Positions 28,074 to 36,907 of a DNA stretch of 44,067 bases are shown here, piece by piece. The DNA comes from an uncultured Bacteroidales bacterium (GTDB lineage Bacteria; Bacteroidota; Bacteroidia; Bacteroidales; CHK158-818). Both the position numbers and the translations under genes were made by a program. The stretch spans positions 1 through 44,067 of the forward strand of contig CASGEW010000012.1 in assembly GCA_949300615.1 (NCBI GenBank), in the 5' to 3' direction. A model generated the notes under the pieces. It did no database searches, had not been told where the DNA came from, and worked only from the letters and a program-made list of their open reading frames with translations. Position 1 is the first letter of the stretch, and each line of letters opens with the position of its first letter.

Positions 28074-30047
28074 ATGAAGAGAGTTGTCATTTCCTTTTTT
28101 TCTTGGTTGTTGTGTTTGATTGCCGTCCATGCACAGATGGAGGATCCCATAAAGTGGAACATTCAACTGGTACCGGTAGAGGAATCCCTTTACGACATCT
28201 CTTTCCACGCAAAATTAGACCCCGGATGGCATTTGTATGATATGAATTTGCCCGAAGGGGGCCCTGTTTCCACCTCATTTAACTTTGACAAGAGCGAAGG
28301 GGTAGAGTTGGTGGGCGATGTAACAACCACATCCCAGCCCGTAAGGAAACACGACAACTCTTTCAATATGGAGTTGAGCTGGTTTGAAAACGAAGTTACC
28401 TTTGTACAGCGGATTAAGATTACCGATGAAGCTAAAATGGACGTAGCCGGATATGTTCGTTATATGGTGTGCAACGATCAGAACTGTATGCCTCCTACCG
28501 AAGAGCCATTTTCGTTTACTCGTTTGTCCGGAGCATCGGGTCCTGCTCAGGAACAAGGTGAAACGGTAGAGTCCGCAGGGACTGAAAAGAGGAATCTTCT
28601 TCCCGCTTTTGCCGAAAACCGTTGGTGGACGCCTGTGGTTTCGCAGATGAAGGCGTTGGGAGAAAGGAACGTCTCTCCCGATACTTCGATCGGATTGATT
28701 TTTATATACGGTTTTGTCGGGGGACTTTTGGCATTGTTGACCCCTTGCGTTTGGCCGATGATACCCATGACAGTAAGTTTCTTTTTGAAAAGGACTAAAA
28801 ATAGGAAAAAGTCCATTCGGGATGCTTTTTCCTACGGATTGGCCATTATTGTTATCTATCTGGCATTAGGGTTGTTGATTACCGGAATCTTTGGTGCCAA
28901 CGCGTTGAATGCTCTCTCAACTAATGCCATTTTCAATATCCTGTTTTTTGCGTTGCTGGTACTGTTTGCCGTCTCCTTTTTCGGAGCATTCGAGTTGGCC
29001 TTGCCTGCAAAATGGACTACCAAGCTTGACAGCAAAGCCGATGCCACAACCGGTTTGATCAGTATCTTCTTTATGGCCTTTACCTTGGTATTGGTCTCAT
29101 TCTCTTGTACCGGCCCCATTATCGGTACGCTGTTGGTTCAGGCTGCCTCTATGGGAGCAGTAGCAGGTCCGGCATGGGGGATGTTCGGATTTGCGTTGGC
29201 TCTCTCCATTCCGTTTAGTCTGTTTGCCATATTCCCCTCGTGGTTACAGCAGATGCCCAAATCGGGCGGATGGCTCAACTCTGTAAAAGTAGTACTCGGC
29301 TTTTTGGAACTGGCTTTGGCTTTGAAGTTTCTTTCTGTGGCCGATTTGGCCTATGGATGGCGTATCTTGGATAGAGAAGTATTCCTTGTTTTGTGGATTG
29401 TCATATTTGCGTTGTTGGGTCTCTACCTGTTGGGAAAACTGAAATTCGCACACGATACAGACCTTCCGTATGTCAGTGTCTCTCGTCTGTTTATGGCGAT
29501 CGTCTCGTTTGCCTTTGCCCTTTATATGGTCCCGGGTTTGTGGGGAGCACCCTTAAAAACCATTAGTGCTTTTGCCCCACCGTTGTACACGCAAGATTTT
29601 AACCTGTATAAAGGCGATGTTCACGCAACTTTTACCGATTATAATGCTGGTATGGAGTATGCTGCACGCGAGCAGAAACCTGTTTTGATAGATTTCTCCG
29701 GATACGGATGCGTAAATTGTCGGAAAATGGAAGCTGCCGTTTGGACAGACGCACAGGTGAAGAATATGATCGACAACGATTATGTATTGATTACCCTGAT
29801 GGTAGATGACAAGACCCCCTTGGCTCAGCCTATTGTGGTAGAAGAAAACGGAAAAGAGCGGACATTGCGTACCGTTGGCGATAAATGGAGTTTCTTGCAA
29901 CGGTACAAGTTCCAAACCAATACGCAGCCCTATTACGTTTTGTTGGACAACGACGGTATGCCGCTTGCTCCCTCGTATTCCTACGATGAAGATATAGACA
30001 AATATGTCCGTTTCCTGGAAAGCGGATTAGAAAAATATAAAAAATAG
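28074..30047 (+). CDS. dsbD: Thiol:disulfide interchange protein DsbD
   Basis: Inner-membrane reductase that passes electrons from cytoplasmic thioredoxin to periplasmic thiols. The 657-residue protein has a signal peptide (…LLCLIAVHAQ), an N-terminal periplasmic beta domain with VCNDQNCMPPTEEPFSF (the CxxxxC exchange site), eight predicted membrane segments from about residue 215 to 510 (GGLLALLTPCVWPMIP and FSCTGPIIGTLL carry the two membrane cysteines), and a C-terminal thioredoxin domain with CVNC at residues 546-549. All three modules are intact. mazG starts 2 bases after its stop. Confidence 0.95.
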   Translation: MKRVVISFFSWLLCLIAVHAQMEDPIKWNIQLVPVEESLYDISFHAKLDPGWHLYDMNLPEGGPVSTSFNFDKSEGVELVGDVTTTSQPVRKHDNSFNMELSWFENEVTFVQRIKITDEAKMDVAGYVRYMVCNDQNCMPPTEEPFSFTRLSGASGPAQEQGETVESAGTEKRNLLPAFAENRWWTPVVSQMKALGERNVSPDTSIGLIFIYGFVGGLLALLTPCVWPMIPMTVSFFLKRTKNRKKSIRDAFSYGLAIIVIYLALGLLITGIFGANALNALSTNAIFNILFFALLVLFAVSFFGAFELALPAKWTTKLDSKADATTGLISIFFMAFTLVLVSFSCTGPIIGTLLVQAASMGAVAGPAWGMFGFALALSIPFSLFAIFPSWLQQMPKSGGWLNSVKVVLGFLELALALKFLSVADLAYGWRILDREVFLVLWIVIFALLGLYLLGKLKFAHDTDLPYVSVSRLFMAIVSFAFALYMVPGLWGAPLKTISAFAPPLYTQDFNLYKGDVHATFTDYNAGMEYAAREQKPVLIDFSGYGCVNCRKMEAAVWTDAQVKNMIDNDYVLITLMVDDKTPLAQPIVVEENGKERTLRTVGDKWSFLQRYKFQTNTQPYYVLLDNDGMPLAPSYSYDEDIDKYVRFLESGLEKYKK

Positions 30048-30049
30048 GT

Positions 30050-30835
30050 ATGCACACCAGAGAAGAGAAGATAGAATCATTCGGACGTTTTCTCGATATT
30101 TTGGACGAGTTGCGGGAAAAATGTCCGTGGGACAGGAAACAAACCAACCAGTCTCTGCGCACCAATACGATAGAAGAAACCTATGAATTGTGCGATGCCA
30201 TTATCAAGGAAGACGACAATGCCATCAAAAAAGAGTTGGGCGACGTGTTGTTGCACATTGCATTTTATGCCAAGATAGGCGAGGAGAAAGGGCTTTTCGA
30301 TATGGCAGATGTTTGCAATGCCTTGTGCGAAAAGTTGATTTATCGCCATCCCCATGTCTTTGGCACCAAGCAGGCCGATACTCCGGCGCAGGTGGAACAG
30401 TCGTGGGAACAGCTGAAATTAAAAGAAAAAGGAGGTAATAAAACCGTACTCGAAGGCGTCCCTTCTGCCTTGCCTGCCATGGTAAAGGCGCATCGTATTC
30501 AAGACAAGGCCCGCAACGTAGGCTTCGACTGGGAGAAACGGGAACAGGTGTGGGACAAGGTTGCCGAAGAGCTGAGTGAGCTGAAAACCGAGATCGACCG
30601 AATGGATGCCGATAAGATGGAAGCGGAGTTTGGCGATCTGCTTTTTAGTGTCATCAATGCCGGAAGGTTGTATAAATTGAATCCCGAAAATGCTTTGGAA
30701 CGGACCAACCAGAAATTTATCCGGCGGTTTAATTATTTGGAAGCGCAAACTATCGACAAGGGCCGATCGTTGAAAGATATGACGCTGGCCCAGATGGACG
30801 AGATTTGGGAAGAGGCCAAGAAGAAAGGATTATAA
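30050..30835 (+). CDS. mazG: Nucleoside triphosphate pyrophosphohydrolase MazG
   Basis: Hydrolyses (d)NTPs to the monophosphate and pyrophosphate, cleaning the pool of aberrant nucleotides. The 261-residue protein has two MazG-like halves. The first includes REKCPWDRKQTNQSLRTNTI, EETYELCDAI and ELGDVLLHIAF (metal-binding Glu/Asp). The second includes EELSELKTEI and EAEFGDLLFSVINAGR. Length and motifs match E. coli MazG. It follows dsbD by 2 bases and precedes yccF by 10, so the three are probably one transcript, although the functions do not obviously connect. Confidence 0.95.
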   Translation: MHTREEKIESFGRFLDILDELREKCPWDRKQTNQSLRTNTIEETYELCDAIIKEDDNAIKKELGDVLLHIAFYAKIGEEKGLFDMADVCNALCEKLIYRHPHVFGTKQADTPAQVEQSWEQLKLKEKGGNKTVLEGVPSALPAMVKAHRIQDKARNVGFDWEKREQVWDKVAEELSELKTEIDRMDADKMEAEFGDLLFSVINAGRLYKLNPENALERTNQKFIRRFNYLEAQTIDKGRSLKDMTLAQMDEIWEEAKKKGL

Positions 30836-30845
30836 TCGTTTTCGT

Positions 30846-31214
30846 ATGCGTATATTGGGTAATATCATTTGGCTCGTTTTTGGAGGAATATTCGTTGCAT
30901 TGGAATATTTCGTAGGGGGGCTTCTGCTGTGTCTGACCATAATAGGTATCCCGTTCGGGATACAAGTATTTAAACTGGGCATCTTATCCCTCTGGCCGAT
31001 GGGCCATTCGGTTGTCGGCGAGAACTATGCAGGCGGATGCCTCTCCTTATGCATGAATATCTTATGGATATTGGTAGGTGGCATCTGGATTGCCGTCAGC
31101 CACCTGCTGTTAGGCATATTGTTTTGTATTACGATTGTCGGTATTCCGTTCGGTATGCAACATTTTAAGCTGGCAGGGTTGGCGTTGACCCCTTTTGGCA
31201 AGAGTATAAAATAG
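30846..31214 (+). CDS. yccF: YccF-family inner-membrane protein
   Basis: A 122-residue membrane protein made of two copies of the YccF (DUF307) unit. Each has a hydrophobic Gly-rich helix followed by a GIPFG motif: IIGIPFGIQVFKLGILSLWP and IVGIPFGMQHFKLAGLALTP. The function is not established. Its stop lies only 8 bases from the end of the convergent ppk1 gene, with no hairpin between, so transcripts must overlap at their 3' ends. Confidence 0.9.
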   Translation: MRILGNIIWLVFGGIFVALEYFVGGLLLCLTIIGIPFGIQVFKLGILSLWPMGHSVVGENYAGGCLSLCMNILWILVGGIWIAVSHLLLGILFCITIVGIPFGMQHFKLAGLALTPFGKSIK

Positions 31215-31222
31215 CGGTTCAG

Positions 31223-33274
31223 TTACCAATCCAGTTTCTTCAACATTCGGTATGTTTCTGTTTGCGCCCGTAGAGGAGAGTCTCCGTTACGTTGATAGAT
31301 GTTTTGGAGGTTTTCGTCTATCAGACACATTTTTTGGTTGTCGTTCAGTTGTAAGAGCAATGTTTGCTTAATCACATCCTTTATTTCGGGATTATAAACG
31401 GGGAAGGCCGTCTCTATGCGGCGGGTCAGATTCCGTTTCATCCAGTCGGCCGAAGAGAGGTATATCTCATCTTTCCCTCCGGCATGGAAATACCAAATCC
31501 GGGCGTGTTCCAGAAATTGATCTACCAACCGGAAAAGTCGGATGTTTCGGCTGTATGGTTGGTTGGGAACCAGACAACAGATTCCCCGTACGATAATCTC
31601 TATCTGTACTCCCGCTTCACTGGCATCGTACAAAGCATTGATCATCTCCTTGTCTTGCAATCCGTTCACTTTTAGGATAACATGAGCTTTCCGCCCGGCA
31701 CGGGCCTCTTCGGCTTCACGAAGCAGTTTCGATTTTAAGGTTTCTACCATGTTGAAAGGAGAGACCAGCAGTGTTTTAAAATCGGCGTTTCTATTTTCGC
31801 CTTCCAACAGAGAAAAAAAGAGTTTCAGCTCGTTTATGATGCCGGGACGTCCTGTAAACAAACCCATATCGGAATAGGAACGGGCTGTTTTTTCGTTAAA
31901 GTTCCCGGTGCTGAGGTATGCTGTATCTGCGTCAGAATCAGGAAGGTCTCGGATAACAAGTGCAATTTTGGCATGAACCTTCAATCCCGGCTGGCTATAA
32001 ACGATACGGATGCCTGCCCGTTGCATCTTTTCGGAAGTTTCTATGTTGTTCTCTTCGTCGAAACGAGCTTTCAGTTCTACGTAAACGGTAACCCGTTTCC
32101 CATTTTTGGCAGCGGTGATCAGCGAATGGATTACTGCCGAGTTTTCAGCTACCCGGTATTGGGTAATTTTGATCTCTTTTACACTCGGATCGTAAGCCGA
32201 TTCAGCCAAAAAACGTATTAAATAATCAAAAGAGTGGTAAGGATAATGTAATAGAACATCTTGTTGTTTGACTACCTCGTAGATGGAATTGGCCCGGTCG
32301 AATGTCGAGACGCGTAACGGTTCGGAGATCTCCTCGGTCAAGGAGCGTTTGGTGGGGTTGGGCAATTTTATCAGGTCTTCGAGTGTACGGTACGGGCCGG
32401 CCGGAATGCATCTGTCCGGGGCTATCTGGTATGTTTCGCACAAAAGCGAGAGAAATTCCCGAGGCATACGGGAGTCGTAAACCAACCGGTTGGGAGTACC
32501 CAATTTCCGTTTATTTACATTCCTGCGTATTTCGTCCACCAAGTTGTCTCCGGTCCCCTCTATGGTAAAATCGGCATCGCGCGATATGCGGATGCAGTAA
32601 TGCGAGTCGATCACAAATCCCGGGAATATGGTAGGGAGATTGTTGGCAATCAGCTCTTCCACGAACATCAAATAGTGTTGTTGTCCGTCGTTGGGTAATT
32701 CGATAAACCGGGGGACCTTGGCATACGGTATTTTTATCAGTGCGTAATAAGGTTTTTGTCTATCGCTTTCCTGTGTTGTCTTCTTGTAAAGGCGTATAAT
32801 GAGGTAGAGCCTTTTGTCGCGCAGGAAAGAGCGAATGTCGTCTTTTAAAATCAACACCGGTTGCAGGTAAGGGAAAATCTCTTCGTCAAAATAGGTTCGG
32901 ATAAAGTCTTCGTGTACGGGTAATATCTCTCCGCCTTGGTAGAGCGTGATACCGTTCCGGGCCAACGAAGGCAGTATCTGCTCGGTAAAGATACGGTCGT
33001 AGATAAGTTGTTGCTTTTCTACTACGGCATTGATTTCATTGAGGGTCTCTTCTGCTTTTTGCTTTTCTTGTTCATCCGTCTCTTTTTGTTGGATGATATG
33101 GCGATATTCGGATACCCGGATTCGGAAAAACTCTTCCAGGTTGGAAGAGTATATTGATAAGAATCTGATTCGGTCAAAGAGGGGCAAAGATTCGTCCTGC
33201 GCTTCCAGTAATACGCGAAAATTGAAAGACAGCCAACTGATGTCCCGTTTAAAAAATTTCCTCTCTTTTTCCAT
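31223..33274 (-). CDS. ppk1: Polyphosphate kinase 1
   Basis: Makes inorganic polyphosphate from ATP through a phospho-histidine intermediate. The 683-residue length fits PPK1. The N-terminal domain opens FFKRDISWLSFNFRVLLEA with RIRFLSIYSSNLEEFFRIRV. The phospholipase-D-like catalytic domains carry the nucleophile His in GLKVHAKIALV, the motif LSTGNFNEKTARSYSDMGLFT, and the second site (DQFLEHARIWYFHAGG … SSADWMKRNLTRRIE). The phosphodiesterase gene is divergent. All parts look intact. Confidence 0.97.
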   Translation of the reverse strand: MEKERKFFKRDISWLSFNFRVLLEAQDESLPLFDRIRFLSIYSSNLEEFFRIRVSEYRHIIQQKETDEQEKQKAEETLNEINAVVEKQQLIYDRIFTEQILPSLARNGITLYQGGEILPVHEDFIRTYFDEEIFPYLQPVLILKDDIRSFLRDKRLYLIIRLYKKTTQESDRQKPYYALIKIPYAKVPRFIELPNDGQQHYLMFVEELIANNLPTIFPGFVIDSHYCIRISRDADFTIEGTGDNLVDEIRRNVNKRKLGTPNRLVYDSRMPREFLSLLCETYQIAPDRCIPAGPYRTLEDLIKLPNPTKRSLTEEISEPLRVSTFDRANSIYEVVKQQDVLLHYPYHSFDYLIRFLAESAYDPSVKEIKITQYRVAENSAVIHSLITAAKNGKRVTVYVELKARFDEENNIETSEKMQRAGIRIVYSQPGLKVHAKIALVIRDLPDSDADTAYLSTGNFNEKTARSYSDMGLFTGRPGIINELKLFFSLLEGENRNADFKTLLVSPFNMVETLKSKLLREAEEARAGRKAHVILKVNGLQDKEMINALYDASEAGVQIEIIVRGICCLVPNQPYSRNIRLFRLVDQFLEHARIWYFHAGGKDEIYLSSADWMKRNLTRRIETAFPVYNPEIKDVIKQTLLLQLNDNQKMCLIDENLQNIYQRNGDSPLRAQTETYRMLKKLDW

Positions 33275-33317
33275 CTCTGTTTACAATCCAGAATCGAGAT
33301 GTAAATATATACAAACA

Positions 33318-33348
33318 TTTGCATATAAAAGAAGATTTGCTATTTTTG
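33318..33348 (+). promoter_or_regulatory. Promoter of the YfcE-type phosphodiesterase
   Basis: TTTG (33318-33321), a 19-base spacer and TATTTTTG (33341-33348) match the Bacteroidetes consensus on both elements. Transcription would begin near 33355, supporting the ATG at 33379. Confidence 0.8.
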
Positions 33349-33378
33349 TTTGCCGTAAAGAACGCATCCGTTATTGTC

Positions 33379-33876
33379 ATGAAAAAAATAGGGCTTCTGT
33401 CAGATACCCATGCTTGCTGGGACGACCGTTACGAAAAATATTTTCAACCGTGCGATGAGATTTGGCACGCCGGCGATATCGGTTCGGCCGAATTGTTGGA
33501 CAGGCTCGAAACCCTGAAACCGGTAAGAGCCGTATATGGAAACATCGACGGGCAGGATCTCCGCATACGAGTTCCCAAACATCAACGGTTTCAAATAGAG
33601 GAGGTCGATGTCTGGATGACCCATATCGGAGGTTATCCCGGACGTTACGATCGGACGATTATTCCGCAAATCTACCTACATCCGCCTAAGCTGTTTGTGT
33701 GCGGACACTCACACATCTTGAAGGTGTTGTATGACAAGACCTTGAAACTGCTGTACGTCAATCCGGGAGCAGCCGGGAAGTACGGCTTTCACAAAAAGCG
33801 TACCTTGGTTCGTTTTGTGATAGAGGGTGTGGAAATAAAAGACTTGGAGGTGATCGAGTTGGGAGAGAACGGTTGA
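33379..33876 (+). CDS. YfcE/MJ0936-type metallophosphoesterase
   Basis: Small cytoplasmic metal-dependent phosphodiesterase (165 residues). Family motifs run in order: GLLSDTHACWD (metal-binding Asp and His), IWHAGDIGS, VYGNIDGQ, VWMTHIGGYPG, and FVCGHSHILKV. The start at 33379 is used because the promoter -7 box (33341-33348) lies downstream of the alternative upstream start. Related enzymes cleave 2',3'-cyclic or artificial phosphodiesters; the natural substrate is unclear. Confidence 0.9.
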   Translation: MKKIGLLSDTHACWDDRYEKYFQPCDEIWHAGDIGSAELLDRLETLKPVRAVYGNIDGQDLRIRVPKHQRFQIEEVDVWMTHIGGYPGRYDRTIIPQIYLHPPKLFVCGHSHILKVLYDKTLKLLYVNPGAAGKYGFHKKRTLVRFVIEGVEIKDLEVIELGENG

Positions 33877-33956
33877 GAATGAAAAAACATAGGCTACATT
33901 ACATATCTGTTGGGGACAGCCTCTTCATTTTTAGCCAATCGTCATTTTATTTAATC
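33877..33956. terminator. Weak imperfect hairpin between convergent genes
   Basis: AATGAAAAA…AGGCT and AGCCT…TTCATTTTT can pair imperfectly across the 80-base gap between the phosphodiesterase and the unknown minus-strand gene. It may end transcription in both directions. Confidence 0.3.
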
Positions 33957-35198
33957 TTACAGGAAAGCCGATAAAGAGGAGATGAAAGCCCATTTGATAA
34001 TATCGTAGATCGCATCGTGTTTTAAGGAAGAGAGATTTTTGCCGATGAATTTTTTTAAACCTAACCGGTCCTTTTTTTTCACCATCTGGACAACCTGTTG
34101 GGTTTGCGGCGAAGATAAATCTATGTGGGGATTGCTTTGAATCTTCTCTAACAACTCGTCGAAGTTGATTTGGGCAATCAGGCAATTGAAATCCTCGATG
34201 ATATATTTGTTGTTAATGTCCTTGATAATTTCGTAAAGGTTTCGGTACTCATCTTGCGCAAACGAATCGTCTATTTTAAATGCCAGATGGACGATGGGAC
34301 ATTGCTCTATGTCAAACCGTTCGCCTTTTAACAGTTTATTCAGCGATTTTTTTAAGAACGATACGACCTTCTCTTTTTCTACGTCGGGGTTGTCGGCATT
34401 TTGGGATAAGAATTTCAGCGCATGGATCAATGCCTGCTTTTCGGCGTGGATGCGTAAAAGGGCTGTCCGTAGATTCAGACAGAATCTGAACGCCTCCGTT
34501 CCGGCGGTCTCCCGGTTAATTACCCAGCAGGGAATCCCTTGATACTGGGTATAGTAGAGTTTGATAAATGGGTCCCACTCTCCGCTTACCATTTCCAGGG
34601 CGTCGAAGCAGTCATACAAGCCGTTAGCCATAACCTCGTTATCGAATAGTTCGATCATGCAGATGGGAGTTCCTTTTTCCACCCAATAGGCGTTGACCTG
34701 GTTGAGGGCATTGTGCTTGCTGGATGCGTTTAGGTATAGTTGCGCCAGCTGTTTTCCCGCTTTTAAAAGGCGCGTAGATTGTACCCCTCCGCAAGTATCG
34801 TTTATCCCGGTTGTCAGATTTAAATGGTATTGCAGGACATCGGATAGAAAATTCCGGCTATTGGCAGTTGCTTCACAAATGACGTAACTGGATTTGTTCT
34901 CAAATTTACACAATAGATAGCCGTCAGAGTAGAAACGGTTTTCGTCGTTTTTAAATCGCAGAAAAGAGGGCTGTTGCGTTGGCCCTTTCCGTATGATTTT
35001 TAGCGCATGGTTTGCCGCACAATAGTTGTTCTCTCCACAACAGTAGAAGTCGCGGTAGATGTGGCGTTTTTTCATGGCTCCGAAATAACGGATAAATTCG
35101 TTCGGATCAGGAGAGGAGAAATAAGGTTTACTGATTTTGTGCGACTGGTTTAAAAACATCCTGTAATCGCAAATGGGAAGTTGTGTCGTAATTAACAT
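33957..35198 (-). CDS. Hypothetical protein, family not recognised
   Basis: I do not recognise this 414-residue protein. I start it at MLITTQLPICDYRMF (35198); in-frame ATGs at 35210 and 35246 exist, but a 9-base hairpin covers 35220-35244. No signal peptide or clear internal membrane segment is visible, so it looks cytoplasmic. A Cys-rich patch lies near the N terminus (DFYCCGENNYCAANHALK), further cysteines follow (TCGGVQST, MIELFDNE after PIC), and the middle is helical (FCLNLRTALLRIHAEKQALI). The C terminus has a basic helical stretch (VKKKDRLGLKKFIGK) and a hydrophobic end (IIKWAFISSLSAFL). It is transcribed alone from a distant promoter, without partners. Base composition is similar to its neighbours. 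Confidence 0.7.
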   Translation of the reverse strand: MLITTQLPICDYRMFLNQSHKISKPYFSSPDPNEFIRYFGAMKKRHIYRDFYCCGENNYCAANHALKIIRKGPTQQPSFLRFKNDENRFYSDGYLLCKFENKSSYVICEATANSRNFLSDVLQYHLNLTTGINDTCGGVQSTRLLKAGKQLAQLYLNASSKHNALNQVNAYWVEKGTPICMIELFDNEVMANGLYDCFDALEMVSGEWDPFIKLYYTQYQGIPCWVINRETAGTEAFRFCLNLRTALLRIHAEKQALIHALKFLSQNADNPDVEKEKVVSFLKKSLNKLLKGERFDIEQCPIVHLAFKIDDSFAQDEYRNLYEIIKDINNKYIIEDFNCLIAQINFDELLEKIQSNPHIDLSSPQTQQVVQMVKKKDRLGLKKFIGKNLSSLKHDAIYDIIKWAFISSLSAFL

Positions 35199-35219
35199 AG
35201 TAGCAGACATTAAAATAAT

Positions 35220-35244
35220 GGAGAGAGAATTAAAATCTCTCTCC
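35220..35244 (-). promoter_or_regulatory. Leader hairpin ahead of the unknown gene
   Basis: Stem GGAGAGAGA (35220-35228) with TCTCTCTCC (35236-35244), 7-base loop, 22 bases before the chosen start at 35198. On the minus strand it is followed by an AT-rich ATTATTTTAATG. It could modulate translation or act as a weak attenuator. Confidence 0.45.
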
Positions 35245-35421
35245 ATTTAGGGCATAAACCTTATAGTTTTTGTATAATCTAAACTCATGCATTCGTTATG
35301 AATGCTAAAAAAATTCGTCGTTTGAAACAGTATTGATATTTGTCGCCCTTTTGATTGAATTATGCTTTCATAATCCCTATATACAAATCAAAAACTGAGT
35401 CAGTCCGATCAGAATCTGTTA

Positions 35422-35452
35422 CAAAGATAGGAAAAGTTTTCGGTTTTTACAA
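35422..35452 (-). promoter_or_regulatory. Promoter of the unknown gene
   Basis: Minus-strand TTG (35452-35450), 20-base spacer, TATCTTTG (35429-35422): a full Bacteroidetes consensus. The start site would be near 35415, giving a leader of about 215 bases before the ATG at 35198. Confidence 0.7.
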
Positions 35453-35491
35453 CAACCTTTCAACAATTCAACCTCTATTTATCAGCGTTCT

Positions 35492-35535
35492 TTTTATCCC
35501 CGTTTATCTTTTTGTTTGCCGGGTTGGGGATAAAA
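35492..35535 (-). terminator. Candidate terminator of the ttcA-DMT unit
   Basis: TTTTATCCCC (35492-35501) pairs with GGGGATAAAA (35526-35535) around a 24-base loop, 12 bases past the DMT stop on the minus strand. The long loop and lack of a T-run beyond the stem lower confidence. Confidence 0.4.
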
Positions 35536-35547
35536 CAATGGTGTTTA

Positions 35548-35916
35548 TTACTTCATAAAGACAAAATAGACAGCTAAAATCAAACAAGCAAAAGCTGTAA
35601 CGTGGTTCCAGTGGAGCACTTCTCCCTTAAATAAAAGCGTAGAAAAAAGCGTGAATACGACAAGCGTGATAACTTCCTGGATAACTTTTAGCTGCATTAA
35701 ACTGAAAGGGCCTCCGTTTCCGTTGAATCCGATCCGGTTGGCCGGTACTTGACAAGAATATTCGGCCAAGGCAATACCCCATGAAAATAGAATTACGGCA
35801 AAGAGAGGCCAGTTTGAGATAACTTTCATCTCTTGTAGTTTCAAATGGCCGTACCATGCCAGTGTCATAAAGATGTTTGACACGATCAAAAGAAAAATCG
35901 TATAAAAGCCTAACAT
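35548..35916 (-). CDS. DMT/DUF486 family small membrane protein
   Basis: A 122-residue inner-membrane protein with four predicted helices (GFYTIFLLIVSNIFMTLAWY, PLFAVILFSWGIALAEY, VITLVVFTLFSTLLF, AFACLILAVYFVFM). The sequence AWYGHLKL … SWGIALAEYSCQVPANRIG … FSLMQLKVIQEVITL matches DUF486 proteins, which belong to the drug/metabolite transporter superfamily. Substrate unknown. Its start overlaps the end of the TtcA-like gene by 7 bases, so translation is probably coupled. Confidence 0.9.
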   Translation of the reverse strand: MLGFYTIFLLIVSNIFMTLAWYGHLKLQEMKVISNWPLFAVILFSWGIALAEYSCQVPANRIGFNGNGGPFSLMQLKVIQEVITLVVFTLFSTLLFKGEVLHWNHVTAFACLILAVYFVFMK

Positions 35917-36683
35917 ATTAGTTTCTGTTTTATGTTTGTTTTTTCATTAAAAGGAAGGTATTCCGGTTGAATGTGGGTCATGCTGCGCCACAAGCTGTAA
36001 CGTGCCTGGGGATTCATCTGTTCCAGCTGTTGCAGGATGGATTTTATCCCCGGACGATTCGACGAGTGTTCGTGCGGGCATCGTTTCTTTTGAGGGCGAA
36101 ACGCCTTTATCCGGGCCAACTCCTGAATCTGTTCTTCGCTGATCAGACACATCGGTCGAATGATTGTCATATCGAATTTCGACATTTTCAGCTTGGGTGG
36201 CATGGTAGAAAAAGAGCCTTGAAAGGTCAGGTTCATTAACAACGTTTGTAAAATATCGTCCTGATGATGTCCCAAGGCAATTTTGTTACATCCATACTCT
36301 TTGGCCGTATCGAAAAGGACTTTACGGCGATACCAGGAACAGAGGAAACAGGGCGATTTCCGTTTGTCTGTCGATGCGTCGAACGCCGTTTCCTTGCTTA
36401 CGAACGGTATGCCTAACGCCTCTGCTTGCTGTTTTAAGTAAGAAAAGTCCGACTCGTATGCTATATTGTTCAGGGTAATGTGTGCGGCAACCAACGAAAA
36501 CCGAGGTTTGTAGATACGCATCCTGTTACCTAACAAATCCAGCAAAGCCAACGAATCTTTTCCTCCGGAGAGGCCGATTAAAATTTTGTCATCCTCTTCG
36601 ATCAGCCGGTACTCTTCGATGGCTTTCAGCAGAAGCCTTTCTAACTTCTTTATTAGCCGTAGATTTTCGATATTTTGTTCCAT
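35910..36683 (-). CDS. ttcA: TtcA-like tRNA 2-thiocytidine synthase / ATP-binding protein
   Basis: PP-loop ATPase (257 residues) of the TtcA/TtuA group, which thiolates tRNA. The pyrophosphatase loop ILIGLSGGKDSLALLDLL is near residue 40; a CxxC pair lies in SPCFLCSWYRRKVLF, and LGHHQDDILQTLLMN follows. These match TtcA, which thiolates C32 with an Fe-S cluster. I use the ATG at 36683; the frame extends to a TTG at 36701, but a TATTTTTG -7 box overlaps that codon (36706-36699), arguing for the shorter form. It shares a transcript with the DMT gene. Whether it modifies tRNA position 32 in this organism is inferred. Confidence 0.85.
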   Translation of the reverse strand: MEQNIENLRLIKKLERLLLKAIEEYRLIEEDDKILIGLSGGKDSLALLDLLGNRMRIYKPRFSLVAAHITLNNIAYESDFSYLKQQAEALGIPFVSKETAFDASTDKRKSPCFLCSWYRRKVLFDTAKEYGCNKIALGHHQDDILQTLLMNLTFQGSFSTMPPKLKMSKFDMTIIRPMCLISEEQIQELARIKAFRPQKKRCPHEHSSNRPGIKSILQQLEQMNPQARYSLWRSMTHIQPEYLPFNEKTNIKQKLIC

Positions 36684-36698
36684 AACCAAAATTGGCTG

Positions 36699-36706
36699 CA
36701 AAAATA
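36699..36706 (-). promoter_or_regulatory. -7 box of the ttcA-like gene
   Basis: TATTTTTG on the minus strand, 15 bases ahead of the ATG at 36683, implying a very short leader. No clear -33 element. Confidence 0.5.
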
Positions 36707-36845
36707 CGACGATAATCGTTTGGGTAACATTAATTTTCTAAAAATATTGTGTACCAATATACCATATTCTTTCATAGAGGGTTGTTGGCAAGATGTCTGC
36801 GGTAAAATTTTTGAAAATTATAAATGGAGATTTCTGAAAAAAACA

Positions 36846-36853
36846 TATCTTTG
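36846..36853 (+). promoter_or_regulatory. -7 box of the TPR/PD40-nfeD-floA operon
   Basis: TATCTTTG fits the consensus; transcription near 36860 would exclude the far-upstream in-frame start at 36824 and supports the ATG at 36908. Confidence 0.6.
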
Positions 36854-36907
36854 TTTCTCGAGATAATAGCGGTCTCCGGACCGTTAGAATGTAAAATAAA
36901 CAAGAAC

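Larger units (their letters stand above)
35247..35547. other. Intergenic region with long leader of the unknown gene
   Basis: Holds the promoter at 35422-35452, a small hairpin (GCATTC 35289-35294 with GAATGC 35300-35305) and a possible 13-codon leader frame on the minus strand ending directly at 35247 (MSLDYTKTIRFMP). A plus-strand open frame of 67 codons here has no supporting features. No known riboswitch was recognised. Confidence 0.4.
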
